From JAUMXJ01 sp041781135 (GTDB taxonomy: Bacteria; Bacillota; Clostridia; Peptostreptococcales; Acidaminobacteraceae): a stretch of 64,000 nucleotides of DNA. Numbering within the stretch: position 1 is the first letter of the stretch; every line of letters starts with the position of its first letter. The notes beneath the pieces are model-generated. The model searched no databases and was not told where the DNA came from. It saw only the letters and a program-made list of their open reading frames with translations. The stretch covers positions 1-64,000 of the forward strand of contig JBHAZV010000026.1 of the NCBI GenBank assembly GCA_041781135.1. The letters are read 5' to 3'. The position numbers and the translations under genes were made by a program. Shown in pieces: positions 52,678 through 60,735 of this stretch.

Positions 52678-53973
52678 TCATTCGCCTGCAACAGTTATAC
52701 CATCGATAATAATGGCTTTTGGAGCTATGGAGCGTCTGCGCTCGGCAAGTTCTTTAGAGAAGCGCATCCTGTCACCGATTTTCATAATATTTTCGGATAT
52801 TGAGCCTCCGGTGATGTAGCTTTCCGTCCCGTTTTTGACGACCTTCGCCAGTCTGAATTCGCCCCCAAAATCGCCAGTGCTCGGTTCGACTATAAACGAC
52901 GAAAATGCAAGTATTTCTATATAGTCGCCGCGCATAAAATCCGAGAGCGGCAGTTCACCGCCTTCAACTTCAAATGTGGAAGCGCTTCCTATATTTGGTA
53001 CGCCGAGGTAATGGCTGAATCTCGCAGATGTCTGGATATTTGCCACTTTGCTGTCGTCAAAGAGGATGTAGTTGTTTAGGATTTTGCCCTCGCTGTCAAC
53101 CGGGCTTGCGTCAATAGAACACGCAAGAGTGGGGTTTATTCTGATATTCAGCTTTTGCACGGCGTCGGCGCTTCCAAATATCTCTCCATGCTTTGCAAGG
53201 CTTGTGCCGCTATATATCCTGGAATCGGAGGCATGCGCAAGGTAGTAGGAGAGCAGCTCTTCCACAGCGTCGCCGGATATAATAACTCTCTGATTTTCCA
53301 GTTTTTCATTTCTGACCGCTTCGCTTCTTCCCTCTGTTTCTTTAAGCTGCTTATGCACGATTTCCTCGATGCGGGCGATATCGATATGCGTTAGGTAGTA
53401 TCCGTTGAATATCTCCACGGGTTCTTTTCCGGTATCGCAATCTGTTACAATTTCGAAAGTGAATTCGCTGTAAGGGTATTCGACATCGGTGCCCTTGGAG
53501 GTAATAACACGCCTGCTGCCTTCTATTGCAAATACTTCACATGAATTGACCTTTGATTTTGTTCCGTAATCCTTGAAAAGCGCTTTGTGAATCTCGCCGC
53601 CGAGTTTTGTTAATTCGCTGAGATTATTGAATTTAGTGTTTTTGACATAGTCGTTTTCTGTATTTGCCGGCAAGTCATACCACTTATTTTTGACAAATTT
53701 TGCGCTGAATATCGCGTCATTTATTTTGTTTTGTGCTTCTTCCGGCGAAGTGGAAGCTCCGAATTCGATGCTCGCGTGCCCTTTGTACTTTTCGCCTCCA
53801 TCTTCAAAATCGACATAAACCTTTACTTTAAATTCGTGAGTGTCTGCGCGGCGGTTCATATCAAGTCTGTCCTTTATGTAAAACAGTTCTTTTGACGAAT
53901 TTAGGCTTTCTGACAGAGTCCACGCCGAAATTTCTTTATTATTATTTAACATTTCCAATATTTTGTTTATCAT
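52678..53973 (-). CDS. pmbA: PmbA/TldE-type metalloprotease-family subunit
   Basis: The 431-residue protein belongs to the TldD/PmbA family, whose two proteins form a heteromeric protease that trims modified peptides (microcin B17, CcdA). PmbA-type subunits lack the zinc motif, and none is seen here; recognisable parts are HIDIARIEE, SGDAVEELLSYYLAH and the C-terminal SENIMKIGDRM...G-rich end. Its ATG shares a base with the tldD stop, so the pair is translated together. Target peptides unknown. Confidence 0.9.
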   Translation of the reverse strand: MINKILEMLNNNKEISAWTLSESLNSSKELFYIKDRLDMNRRADTHEFKVKVYVDFEDGGEKYKGHASIEFGASTSPEEAQNKINDAIFSAKFVKNKWYDLPANTENDYVKNTKFNNLSELTKLGGEIHKALFKDYGTKSKVNSCEVFAIEGSRRVITSKGTDVEYPYSEFTFEIVTDCDTGKEPVEIFNGYYLTHIDIARIEEIVHKQLKETEGRSEAVRNEKLENQRVIISGDAVEELLSYYLAHASDSRIYSGTSLAKHGEIFGSADAVQKLNIRINPTLACSIDASPVDSEGKILNNYILFDDSKVANIQTSARFSHYLGVPNIGSASTFEVEGGELPLSDFMRGDYIEILAFSSFIVEPSTGDFGGEFRLAKVVKNGTESYITGGSISENIMKIGDRMRFSKELAERRRSIAPKAIIIDGITVAGE

Positions 53974-55397
53974 TAGCTTAACTTCCCCCTCGCTTTAATG
54001 TATGAGCCTCCGGTGGAGGTCTTTACCCACTCTTTCCAGCCCTTGCCGCAGTATCCTGAGCCGGACATTACTATTCCGGGTGATACCATTGTTACAGACT
54101 CTAAGAGTTCCGGAACATAACCTGTAAGGTATACCGGGCTTACGACTTTTCCAGTGAGCTTGCCATCTTTGATTTCTCTGCCCTTGGTCGCCACGCATTG
54201 TATTCCCCAGTTTTTGGGGTCTTCCATACCGGAGGCAAGTCCTTCGAGCAGGTAGCCGTTGTCTATGGAAGCAATCATATCTTCAAGAGAATCTGTTCCG
54301 TCTTCAAAGAATGTGTTGGTCATTCTCGTATAGGCTTTACGCTTATAGGATTCGCGTTTGCCGTTTCCGGTAGGCGAAGTATTCAGCAGCAGCGCGGAAA
54401 GTTCGTCGCACATTCCGTTTTTCAGTATGCCGTGGTCGATTATGACAGTATCTTGCGCAACATTTCCTTCGTCGTCAAATTTGTAACTGGACACTTCGTC
54501 GTATGCCGCAGCGCCGTCGTGCATAACGACCTTGTCAGACGCAACGCGCCTTCCGACATATTCCATTCCCTTTGCACGGTTTTTGACAAACATATCCATT
54601 TCAGCGCCGTGTCCAAATGCTTCGTGTGCAATAAGGCCGGTAAAATCAGGGTCGCATATTATATCATATTCCCCCGGCTCTACCTTTTCGCAGTATAAAA
54701 GCTCTGTCGCTCTTGTCGCAGCTTCGTCGGCAATTTTTTCAATTTGATCAGTCAGTTCGTAGCCGCAAAGTCCGGAAACGGATAAATAATCATCTTGAAT
54801 ATTGTCTCCATCCCTTGCAGTTGCTACTGCATAGCTGTTTGAATACAGATAGCTCTGATAGAGATCTTTTGATTCCGATACAAAAATTTTGTTGACCTGA
54901 GTGTATGAGTAGTTGAGGTAGAGCTGTACCACTTTGTCATATTTGGCTTTGACCTTGTCATGAATCGAAGACAGAAGCGAAATTACGTCTTGGGGGCTTA
55001 CCTCCTGCGGCAGCACAGCAACATCACCTACGTAGTCTATTTTTAGAGCCTCATCGTGAGGTGGGGTAGGATATTCGATATTTCCTGCGATTGCGGCAAA
55101 TGCTTTGCGGTCTGATTCCACAGTCTCGCGCACTTTTGCACATACTTTTTCTACAGAAGCTATATCAGTAAATGAATACTCGCTAAATCCTGTTTCGCTG
55201 AACACCCTTATGACAAAGCCGCGTTCTTCATTTTCGGATGGGCTTACATGTATTCCGCTCGTTTGTACTGAAAAATCTTTCCCTGTCACGTCTGTTCCAA
55301 GCACTGACACGTACTTGAAATCTTTTTGTAAATTTTTGACAATTTGCTGCAAATCCTTTTTCTTGCTTAACAAGAATTCTGAAGCATTTAATTTCAT
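53973..55397 (-). CDS. tldD: TldD-type zinc metalloprotease
   Basis: The catalytic partner of PmbA. The 474-residue protein contains the zinc motif HEAFGHGAE near residue 250 (HExxxH of the TldD family), followed by GMCDELSALLLN, NTFFEDG and a C-terminal SGSGYCGKGWKEWVKTSTGG. ATG follows AGGAATT about seven bases upstream. Lies 29 bases after cobT in the same direction. Whether it matures a peptide made by this organism, for instance from the secreted-protein locus at 18 kb, is open. Confidence 0.93.
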   Translation of the reverse strand: MKLNASEFLLSKKKDLQQIVKNLQKDFKYVSVLGTDVTGKDFSVQTSGIHVSPSENEERGFVIRVFSETGFSEYSFTDIASVEKVCAKVRETVESDRKAFAAIAGNIEYPTPPHDEALKIDYVGDVAVLPQEVSPQDVISLLSSIHDKVKAKYDKVVQLYLNYSYTQVNKIFVSESKDLYQSYLYSNSYAVATARDGDNIQDDYLSVSGLCGYELTDQIEKIADEAATRATELLYCEKVEPGEYDIICDPDFTGLIAHEAFGHGAEMDMFVKNRAKGMEYVGRRVASDKVVMHDGAAAYDEVSSYKFDDEGNVAQDTVIIDHGILKNGMCDELSALLLNTSPTGNGKRESYKRKAYTRMTNTFFEDGTDSLEDMIASIDNGYLLEGLASGMEDPKNWGIQCVATKGREIKDGKLTGKVVSPVYLTGYVPELLESVTMVSPGIVMSGSGYCGKGWKEWVKTSTGGSYIKARGKLS

Positions 55398-55426
55398 AAT
55401 TCCTCCATATTATTTTATTATGACAA

Positions 55427-56440
55427 TCAAATCACCGAAACCCCAAGTTCGTTAAAAGTCTTCATATTATTGAGCATCGCCGCCGCCATTTCGCAAAGGT
55501 GAAAGGACAGCACAGCTCCGGAGCCTTCGCCGAGCCTCATTTCGAGGTCGAAATATGGCTTTATTCCAAGCAGCTCGCTTGCGAGCGCAGCGCTCCTTTC
55601 GGCTGAAGCGTGCGAGGGGATCAGTATATCCGACGCTGCCGGATTTATGCGCACGGCTGTGATTCCGGCTATCGTAGATATAAATCCGTCGAGCAGCACA
55701 GCCGCGCCGGCTTCGTACGCACCGAGTATAACGCCTGCCATACCGGCTATTTCGAAGCAGCCTATCTTTGCAAGCACGTCCAATATGTCGTCGGGGTTTG
55801 GCGCATTTACTTTGATCGCGCGGCGCACTACATCAGCTTTGTGTTTAAGCAGCTCTTTGGGAAAATTAGCCCCGATTCCGACTACTTCCGAAGGATCTTT
55901 GCCGGAAATCACCGCGAGCATCGCAGCCGCGGGCGTTGTGTTTCCGATTCCCATTTCGCCGACAGCTATCAGATTGGCGCCGTTCCTGTATGCCATATGC
56001 GCCATCTCCTTGCCGATTTCGATAGCCCGAATTGCTTCCGAAGTGGTCATCGCAGCTGCGCGAGCTATATTCGAGGCCCCATTTTTAATGCGGCGCTCGA
56101 TCAAGCCATCGATTTTTTCATCTGAATTAATTCCGATGTCCACTGCATAAATTTTTGCGCCTGCACATTTTGCGAGAGTTCCCGCTCCTGAGCGATAATC
56201 CGCAATGTTTTGGCTTTGGATTTTTGTAACGCTCTGCGGGGCCGAGGCGACATTTTCTTCTGTCACATTATTGTCAGCGCACATTACAATTAGCGCCTTG
56301 CCGGTAATGACGGGTTTGGAGACAGCAAATATCCCGCAAAGCCGCGCTGACAGTTCTTCCAGTCTTCCGAGAGAACCGAGCGGCTTTATAAGAGTTTTTT
56401 GTTTTTCCAGTGCAGCATCGTAGTGATTTCGACTAAACAT
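55427..56440 (-). CDS. cobT: Nicotinate-nucleotide-dimethylbenzimidazole phosphoribosyltransferase CobT
   Basis: Activates the lower ligand base for cobalamin. The 337-residue protein has LTKPLGSLGRLEE-like start (KPLGSLGRLEELSARL), GEMGIGNTTPAAA, and the catalytic Glu in MRLGEGSGAVL near residue 312. The early motif reads ADNNVTEENV where the family usually has ADHGV.EE, a small oddity. No other cobalamin gene is nearby. The ATG lies six bases after an extended -10 box and has no ribosome site. Confidence 0.94.
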   Translation of the reverse strand: MFSRNHYDAALEKQKTLIKPLGSLGRLEELSARLCGIFAVSKPVITGKALIVMCADNNVTEENVASAPQSVTKIQSQNIADYRSGAGTLAKCAGAKIYAVDIGINSDEKIDGLIERRIKNGASNIARAAAMTTSEAIRAIEIGKEMAHMAYRNGANLIAVGEMGIGNTTPAAAMLAVISGKDPSEVVGIGANFPKELLKHKADVVRRAIKVNAPNPDDILDVLAKIGCFEIAGMAGVILGAYEAGAAVLLDGFISTIAGITAVRINPAASDILIPSHASAERSAALASELLGIKPYFDLEMRLGEGSGAVLSFHLCEMAAAMLNNMKTFNELGVSVI

Positions 56441-56657
56441 AAATCAATCATAGCATATATGGGCTCAAGTGCAAGTATTTTGTCATGTTCAAGCGTACAT
56501 CGGGCCGATCAAAATGCCGCAGGAATCAGCATTCGATGAAAACGGTTATATAATGACTTATAAGCCGAGCGTTGCATAGTGTGGTTTATTTTGAAACAAG
56601 CCCAGGGCTGTATTAGATTTTGGCGCTTAATAACCTGCAAGCAACGAAACTTCATAT
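56441..56657. other. cobT-yebC divergent intergenic region
   Basis: A 276-base divergent region (56441-56716). Its ends carry the cobT and yebC promoters. I looked for a cobalamin riboswitch before cobT and saw no B12 box; the cobT promoter placement would leave no leader for one. The middle part shows nothing I can name. Confidence 0.5.
56447..56474 (-). promoter_or_regulatory. extended -10 promoter of cobT
   Basis: Minus strand: TTGCAC (56474-56469), 16-base spacer, TGC-extended TATGAT (56452-56447). Six bases separate the -10 from the ATG at 56440. Confidence 0.65.
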
Positions 56658-56686
56658 TTGCCGAATGCTTTCTGCTGTGTTAAAAT
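56658..56686 (+). promoter_or_regulatory. promoter of the yebC operon
   Basis: TTGCCG (56658-56663), 17-base spacer, TGT-extended TAAAAT (56681-56686), then a leader with GGGAGG before the TTG start. Confidence 0.7.
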
Positions 56687-56716
56687 ACACCGACAAGGAA
56701 TGGGAGGATTAACAGC

Positions 56717-57433
56717 TTGGGCAGAATAGGAAATATTATTCAGAGGAAAGGCAAACAAGACGCCAAAAAGGCTAAAGAATTCACCAAGATCGCGAGAGTT
56801 CTTATGGTAGCCGCAAGAGAGGGCGGAGCTGATCCCGAATACAATGCAGCGCTTATGAGCGCAATTGAAAAAGCAAAGGCAATAAACATGCCTAATGACA
56901 ATATTGACCGTGCAATAAAAAAGGGCGCAGGCGAAAACGACGGCGCGGTGTATACCGAGCTTATGTATGAAGGTTATGGGCCGGGAGGAGTCGCGATAAT
57001 CGTAGAATGCCTTACCGACAATACCAATCGCACCGCAGCTGACGTAAGGTCATATTTTTCCAAGTACGGCGGAAATCTTGGAACAAACGGCTGCGTTACG
57101 TTTATGTTTGAGCGCAAAGGCGTGCTTGCGGTCGAGCTTTCAGACGGCGTAAATATCGAAGATGTCGAAAACGACATAATCGAATCCGGTGCGAGCGATT
57201 TTTCGCAGGAGGAGGGCTACATCGAGGTGCTCACCGAAGTGCAGGATTTTGCTTCCACCAGGGATTATCTCTCCAAAAAAGGCTACACATTCTCGATGGC
57301 TGAGCTTCGTTATCTTCCGTCAAACATGGTTAAGCTTACAAAGGAAGAAGACATAAAGAATATGAATAAAATGATAGATATGTTTGAGGATCATGACGAT
57401 ATTCAGGCTATTTATCATAACTACGAAGGTTAA
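56717..57433 (+). CDS. yebC: YebC/PmpR family transcriptional or translational regulator
   Basis: The 238-residue protein is of the YebC/TACO1 family. It starts GRIGNIIQRKGKQDAKKAKEFTKI and has NIDRAIKKGAGE and YEGYGPGGVAIIVE. Family members have been described as DNA-binding repressors and, more recently, as factors that help ribosomes through difficult sequences. The start is TTG 56717, seven bases after GGGAGGATT. The stop overlaps plsC (TAATG). First gene of a five- or six-gene housekeeping run. Confidence 0.95.
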   Translation: MGRIGNIIQRKGKQDAKKAKEFTKIARVLMVAAREGGADPEYNAALMSAIEKAKAINMPNDNIDRAIKKGAGENDGAVYTELMYEGYGPGGVAIIVECLTDNTNRTAADVRSYFSKYGGNLGTNGCVTFMFERKGVLAVELSDGVNIEDVENDIIESGASDFSQEEGYIEVLTEVQDFASTRDYLSKKGYTFSMAELRYLPSNMVKLTKEEDIKNMNKMIDMFEDHDDIQAIYHNYEG

Positions 57434-58188
57434 TGATGATTGTTATAGATTTGCTGCGAACGGGCATATTTGCCGTATTTTTAGTGATTGTGCTGCTGCT
57501 TGCAGTTCCGGCGATACTCTTGGCAAGTTTGTTTGGAAAAAGCAGGGTTGAGGCGGCAAACGCCGTGCTTGCAGTAGTTGTGCGGTTTATGCTTTTTGTT
57601 GGTGGCGTGAGGGTGCGCGTCACCGGAGCGGAAATAAACCGCGCTCCAACCCTGTATATTGGAAATCACACGAGCCTGTTTGATGTTATAGTTGCCATTG
57701 CAGTACTTCCACATCCATTGGCATTTATATCCAAAATCGAAAATCTGAAAATTCCGGTGCTTAGCTGGCTTATGAAGCAGCTTGGCTGTGTATTTATCGA
57801 CAGAGATAACTTAAAACAGCAGGTTAAGCAACTTATGAAGGCACAGGAAAATATTCGCAGCGGAATTTCGTACCTGGTTTTCCCGGAGGGAACGCGTGCT
57901 AAAACAAGTGTACTGCTCGATTTTAAGGCAGGAACGTTTAGACTCGCAACAAAGACCGGCGTAGGCGTTCAGCCTATAGGGTTTTCAGGTGCGCGGGAAA
58001 TCATGCGCAAGGGTTCTTTGATTATTCACGGCGGAACAGTTACTCTAAATGTCGGCGAGCTGCTGTGCACTGATGAGCTCGGCGATGATACAAACGAAAT
58101 CGCAAGAGTGGTCAGGGCGGAAGTGCGCAGATTGGTGGAGCAGGTATCCGGTGAGGGGAGTTGTCCGTACGCTGAGGAGGTTGCTTGA
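57433..58188 (+). CDS. plsC: 1-acyl-sn-glycerol-3-phosphate acyltransferase PlsC
   Basis: Adds the second acyl chain to make phosphatidate, the step after PlsY. The 251-residue protein has an N-terminal membrane segment and the acyltransferase motifs NHTSLFD (HX4D), FIDRDN, FPEGTRA and the later QPIGFSG. ATG 57433 overlaps the yebC stop; a second ATG follows directly. Confidence 0.94.
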   Translation: MMIVIDLLRTGIFAVFLVIVLLLAVPAILLASLFGKSRVEAANAVLAVVVRFMLFVGGVRVRVTGAEINRAPTLYIGNHTSLFDVIVAIAVLPHPLAFISKIENLKIPVLSWLMKQLGCVFIDRDNLKQQVKQLMKAQENIRSGISYLVFPEGTRAKTSVLLDFKAGTFRLATKTGVGVQPIGFSGAREIMRKGSLIIHGGTVTLNVGELLCTDELGDDTNEIARVVRAEVRRLVEQVSGEGSCPYAEEVA

Positions 58189-59498
58189 AGAAAATATTAA
58201 AAAATCTAAATATAATTGCCGAGGAAGGCGGCAGATTTGTTCCGGTGCGCGGAGATATCTGTATTGAAAACAACAGAATCGTCAGTGTAGGCAAAATTCC
58301 GGAAGATTTTGCAGTCGCGGTTCCTCAGGAGAATATTGAGGATTTTGGATTCAAATATCTTGCCTTTCCGGGGCTTTTTAACGCACATACCCATATAAGC
58401 ATGGGTTTGTTGCGCAATATAGCGGACGGTCTGCCTCTTATGGAATGGCTGCAGACAAAAATTTGGCCCGTTGAGGAACAGCTCACCTCAGACGATATTT
58501 ATTATGGCGCGCTGCTCGGAATTTCTGAACTTATACGAAGTGGCTGCACTTCTTACAGAGATATGTACGATATGGAGGATCGGGTGGCGGAAGCTACTGT
58601 GCTCAGCGGGATTCGCGGTTCTCTGGCGCAGGGTATGATAATTCAAAATGATGAGCATTTTGCAAAAATAGATATTTCAGGACAAATCTATAAAAAATGC
58701 CATGGCAGCGGGAACGGCAGGGTCCGAATAGAGATAGCGCCGCATGCTCCATATACTTGCAGTGACGATGGGCTTATCCGTGCAAAGCGTCTTGCGGACG
58801 AGCTTGGTACGTTTTACCATATACATCTCTCCGAGAGCGACGACGAGCTTAGAGGTTCGTTTGAGCGTTATGGAATCAGCCCGGTGCAGCGCCTTGCAAA
58901 TTTGGGAGTGTTATCCGGCAGCACAGCTGCAGCGCACTGTGTCAAGCTCAGCGACGAAGACCTCGACATTCTTGCCGAAAAGGGCGTTAATGTGCTGCTC
59001 AATCCAAGCTCCAATCTCAAACTGAAAAATGGCGCGGCTCGCGTGCGCGATATGCTTTTGCGAGGAATAAATATTGCTATTGGAACCGATGGTGCATCGT
59101 CGAACAACAATGTAAATATGATCGAGGAGCTTCATATAGCCGCCCTCGTATATGATATTTCTCCCGAGGAAGCGCTCAGGGCTGCGACTCTTGGCGGCGC
59201 GCTTTCCGCGGGCTACAGCGACCTTGGCGTGCTTAAGGCGGGCTATCTTGCCGATATCGCTTTTTTGGACCTTGATGCTTCAAATCTTACGCCGCATGGC
59301 AATCTGCTGTCTGCAATCGTTTATTCTGCCGCAGCGTGCGATGTTGCGCACCTAATGGTGGATGGAAGCTATGTTATGAAGGACAGAGTGATACTGACTT
59401 TTGACGAAGAAAGGGTAAGGCGCGAATGCCGCAGGATCGCAGCGCGTCTGCTGCAGGAAGAGGACGATTTTTCAGATATTCGATATGAGCAGCGATAG
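58185..59498 (+). CDS. 5'-methylthioadenosine / S-adenosylhomocysteine deaminase (MtaD-like amidohydrolase)
   Basis: The 437-residue amidohydrolase has the metal motif FNAHTHISMG, MEWLQTKIWPVE, HLSESDDE, an active-site AAHCVKLSDED and GTDGASSNNNVNM, the set typical of MTA/SAH deaminases and close relatives such as SsnA or guanine deaminase. It probably deaminates thiomethyl- or homocysteinyl-adenosine. TTG 58185 follows GAGGAGG and overlaps the plsC stop. Overlaps the next gene by 14 bases. Confidence 0.88.
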   Translation: MKKILKNLNIIAEEGGRFVPVRGDICIENNRIVSVGKIPEDFAVAVPQENIEDFGFKYLAFPGLFNAHTHISMGLLRNIADGLPLMEWLQTKIWPVEEQLTSDDIYYGALLGISELIRSGCTSYRDMYDMEDRVAEATVLSGIRGSLAQGMIIQNDEHFAKIDISGQIYKKCHGSGNGRVRIEIAPHAPYTCSDDGLIRAKRLADELGTFYHIHLSESDDELRGSFERYGISPVQRLANLGVLSGSTAAAHCVKLSDEDLDILAEKGVNVLLNPSSNLKLKNGAARVRDMLLRGINIAIGTDGASSNNNVNMIEELHIAALVYDISPEEALRAATLGGALSAGYSDLGVLKAGYLADIAFLDLDASNLTPHGNLLSAIVYSAAACDVAHLMVDGSYVMKDRVILTFDEERVRRECRRIAARLLQEEDDFSDIRYEQR

Positions 59499-60219
59499 CA
59501 CGATCAGAATAGATAAATATCTCGCCAATATGGGTAGAGGCAGCCGAAGCGAAATAAAGCGCGATATAAGAAACGGCAGAGTTTGTATTGGCGATGAATT
59601 GGCATTTTCGGGCTTTGAAAAGGTTCGCATAGGGGTGGACTCCGTGAAGCATAATGGCGAGTTGGTTGAGTATAAGCCTCATGTTTATTTGATGTTAAAC
59701 AAACCTGCCGGCTATATTTCCTCAACTGAGGACGATTTTCATAAAACTGTATGCGAATTGATTCCTGAAGAATATGTGCATTATGCGCCATTTCCGGTCG
59801 GAAGGCTCGATATAGATACGACAGGGCTGTTGCTGCTTACCAATGATGGTGATTTTGCACATTCAATAACATCGCCCGCCAAAAACATACCCAAAAGATA
59901 TGTAGCGGATTTGAGCGCTCCGCTGAGCGGGGAAGCTGAACAAAGGCTGCTTGACGGCGTAGAAATAGAAGCAAAGAAAAAATTGTACAGGTGCAGGGCG
60001 GTGAGCGTGACAGCGGATTGTGGCCGCACTCGCGCGGAGCTTGTAATTACAGAAGGGAAATTCCATCAGGTCAAAAAAATGTTTGAAGCTGTAGGGGTCA
60101 GGGTTAAAGCTCTCAGGCGGGTCAGCATCGGCGCGCTCGAGCTCGATCCGAATCTTCCGGAGGGCAAAAGCAGGGAACTCACCTCCGACGAGCTCGCCTT
60201 GCTGATTATGGCCGGTTGA
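59485..60219 (+). CDS. rsuA: RsuA/RluB-family rRNA pseudouridine synthase
   Basis: The 244-residue protein has an S4 RNA-binding domain (IRIDKYLANMGRGSRSEIKRDIRNG in shortened form, about residues 6-55) and a pseudouridine synthase domain with the catalytic Asp in VGRLDIDTTGLLLLTNDG and EGKFHQVKKMF. Length and the YLMLNKPAGYISS motif fit the RsuA group that modifies small-subunit rRNA (U516 in E. coli), although RluB-type large-subunit action is possible. Confidence 0.92.
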   Translation: MSSDSTIRIDKYLANMGRGSRSEIKRDIRNGRVCIGDELAFSGFEKVRIGVDSVKHNGELVEYKPHVYLMLNKPAGYISSTEDDFHKTVCELIPEEYVHYAPFPVGRLDIDTTGLLLLTNDGDFAHSITSPAKNIPKRYVADLSAPLSGEAEQRLLDGVEIEAKKKLYRCRAVSVTADCGRTRAELVITEGKFHQVKKMFEAVGVRVKALRRVSIGALELDPNLPEGKSRELTSDELALLIMAG

Positions 60220-60228
60220 TGGTATAAT
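60199..60228 (+). promoter_or_regulatory. promoter before the MltG-like gene
   Basis: TTGCTG (60199-60204), 18-base spacer, TGG-extended TATAAT (60223-60228), overlapping the end of rsuA. The gene's GGAGGAG site follows. Confidence 0.65.
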
Positions 60229-60254
60229 TACCTGAGAAGGATTTTGGAGGAGTT

Positions 60255-60722
60255 ATGTTCGAAAAAATAAAGGATTTTATTTTTGATATAAAGGATATAA
60301 TCATTGCGATTGCAATAATCGCGGTGCTTGTTTTTTCTGTTACATGGAAGATAGACGATACCATGAATATCAATCTTGACGAACGAATTGTGATTAAATC
60401 TTCCGCAGACGGAAATTCTTCGAGCGAATCGGCGGATTCCACTACCACTACGACGACTACCGTTACCACGACGACCACCACAACTACTACAACAACGACC
60501 GAGGCAAAACCGGTACGCTTTGTAGTAAAAGAGGGGGAATATGGGCAGGATATCGCCGCAAACCTGCTTGATTTAGGGCTTATCAGCAGCGTAGATGAAT
60601 TTTTGAAAAAAGCCGCGGAAATGGGCGTAGATACTTCTCTGAGGGTCGGAACATACGAGCTCCTTCCGACCGACGACCTCGAAACGATTATCAGAATTCT
60701 CTCCGGCGGCGGCAGAGAATAG
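60255..60722 (+). CDS. Membrane-anchored MltG-like (YceG N-terminal domain) protein with poly-Thr linker
   Basis: The 155-residue protein has a membrane anchor at about 12-32, a Ser-rich stretch, a tract of 19 Thr in 20 residues (about 63-82), and a C-terminal domain with GQDIAANLLDLGLISSVDEF and LRVGTYEL...LETIIRILSGG. That last part matches the LysM-like substructure at the front of MltG transglycosylases (Pfam YceG), but the catalytic part with its Glu is missing, so the protein probably binds wall glycan without cutting. Own promoter and a GGAGGAG ribosome site. Confidence 0.75.
   Translation: MFEKIKDFIFDIKDIIIAIAIIAVLVFSVTWKIDDTMNINLDERIVIKSSADGNSSSESADSTTTTTTTVTTTTTTTTTTTTEAKPVRFVVKEGEYGQDIAANLLDLGLISSVDEFLKKAAEMGVDTSLRVGTYELLPTDDLETIIRILSGGGRE
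60441..60500 (+). repeat. threonine-codon tract
   Basis: Twenty codons, 19 of them Thr with one Val, using ACT, ACC, ACG and ACA mixed. The mixed codons point to selection for a Thr linker, possibly glycosylated, and not to simple slippage of one repeat unit. Confidence 0.9.
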
Positions 60723-60735
60723 TTTTGGAGCGATA

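Noticed and set aside
56441..56716. Cobalamin riboswitch before cobT
   Set aside because: No B12 box seen, and the predicted promoter leaves a leader of zero bases.
60441..60500. Microsatellite or phase-variable repeat
   Set aside because: The codons are mixed (ACT, ACC, ACG, ACA), so no single unit repeats perfectly enough for slippage.
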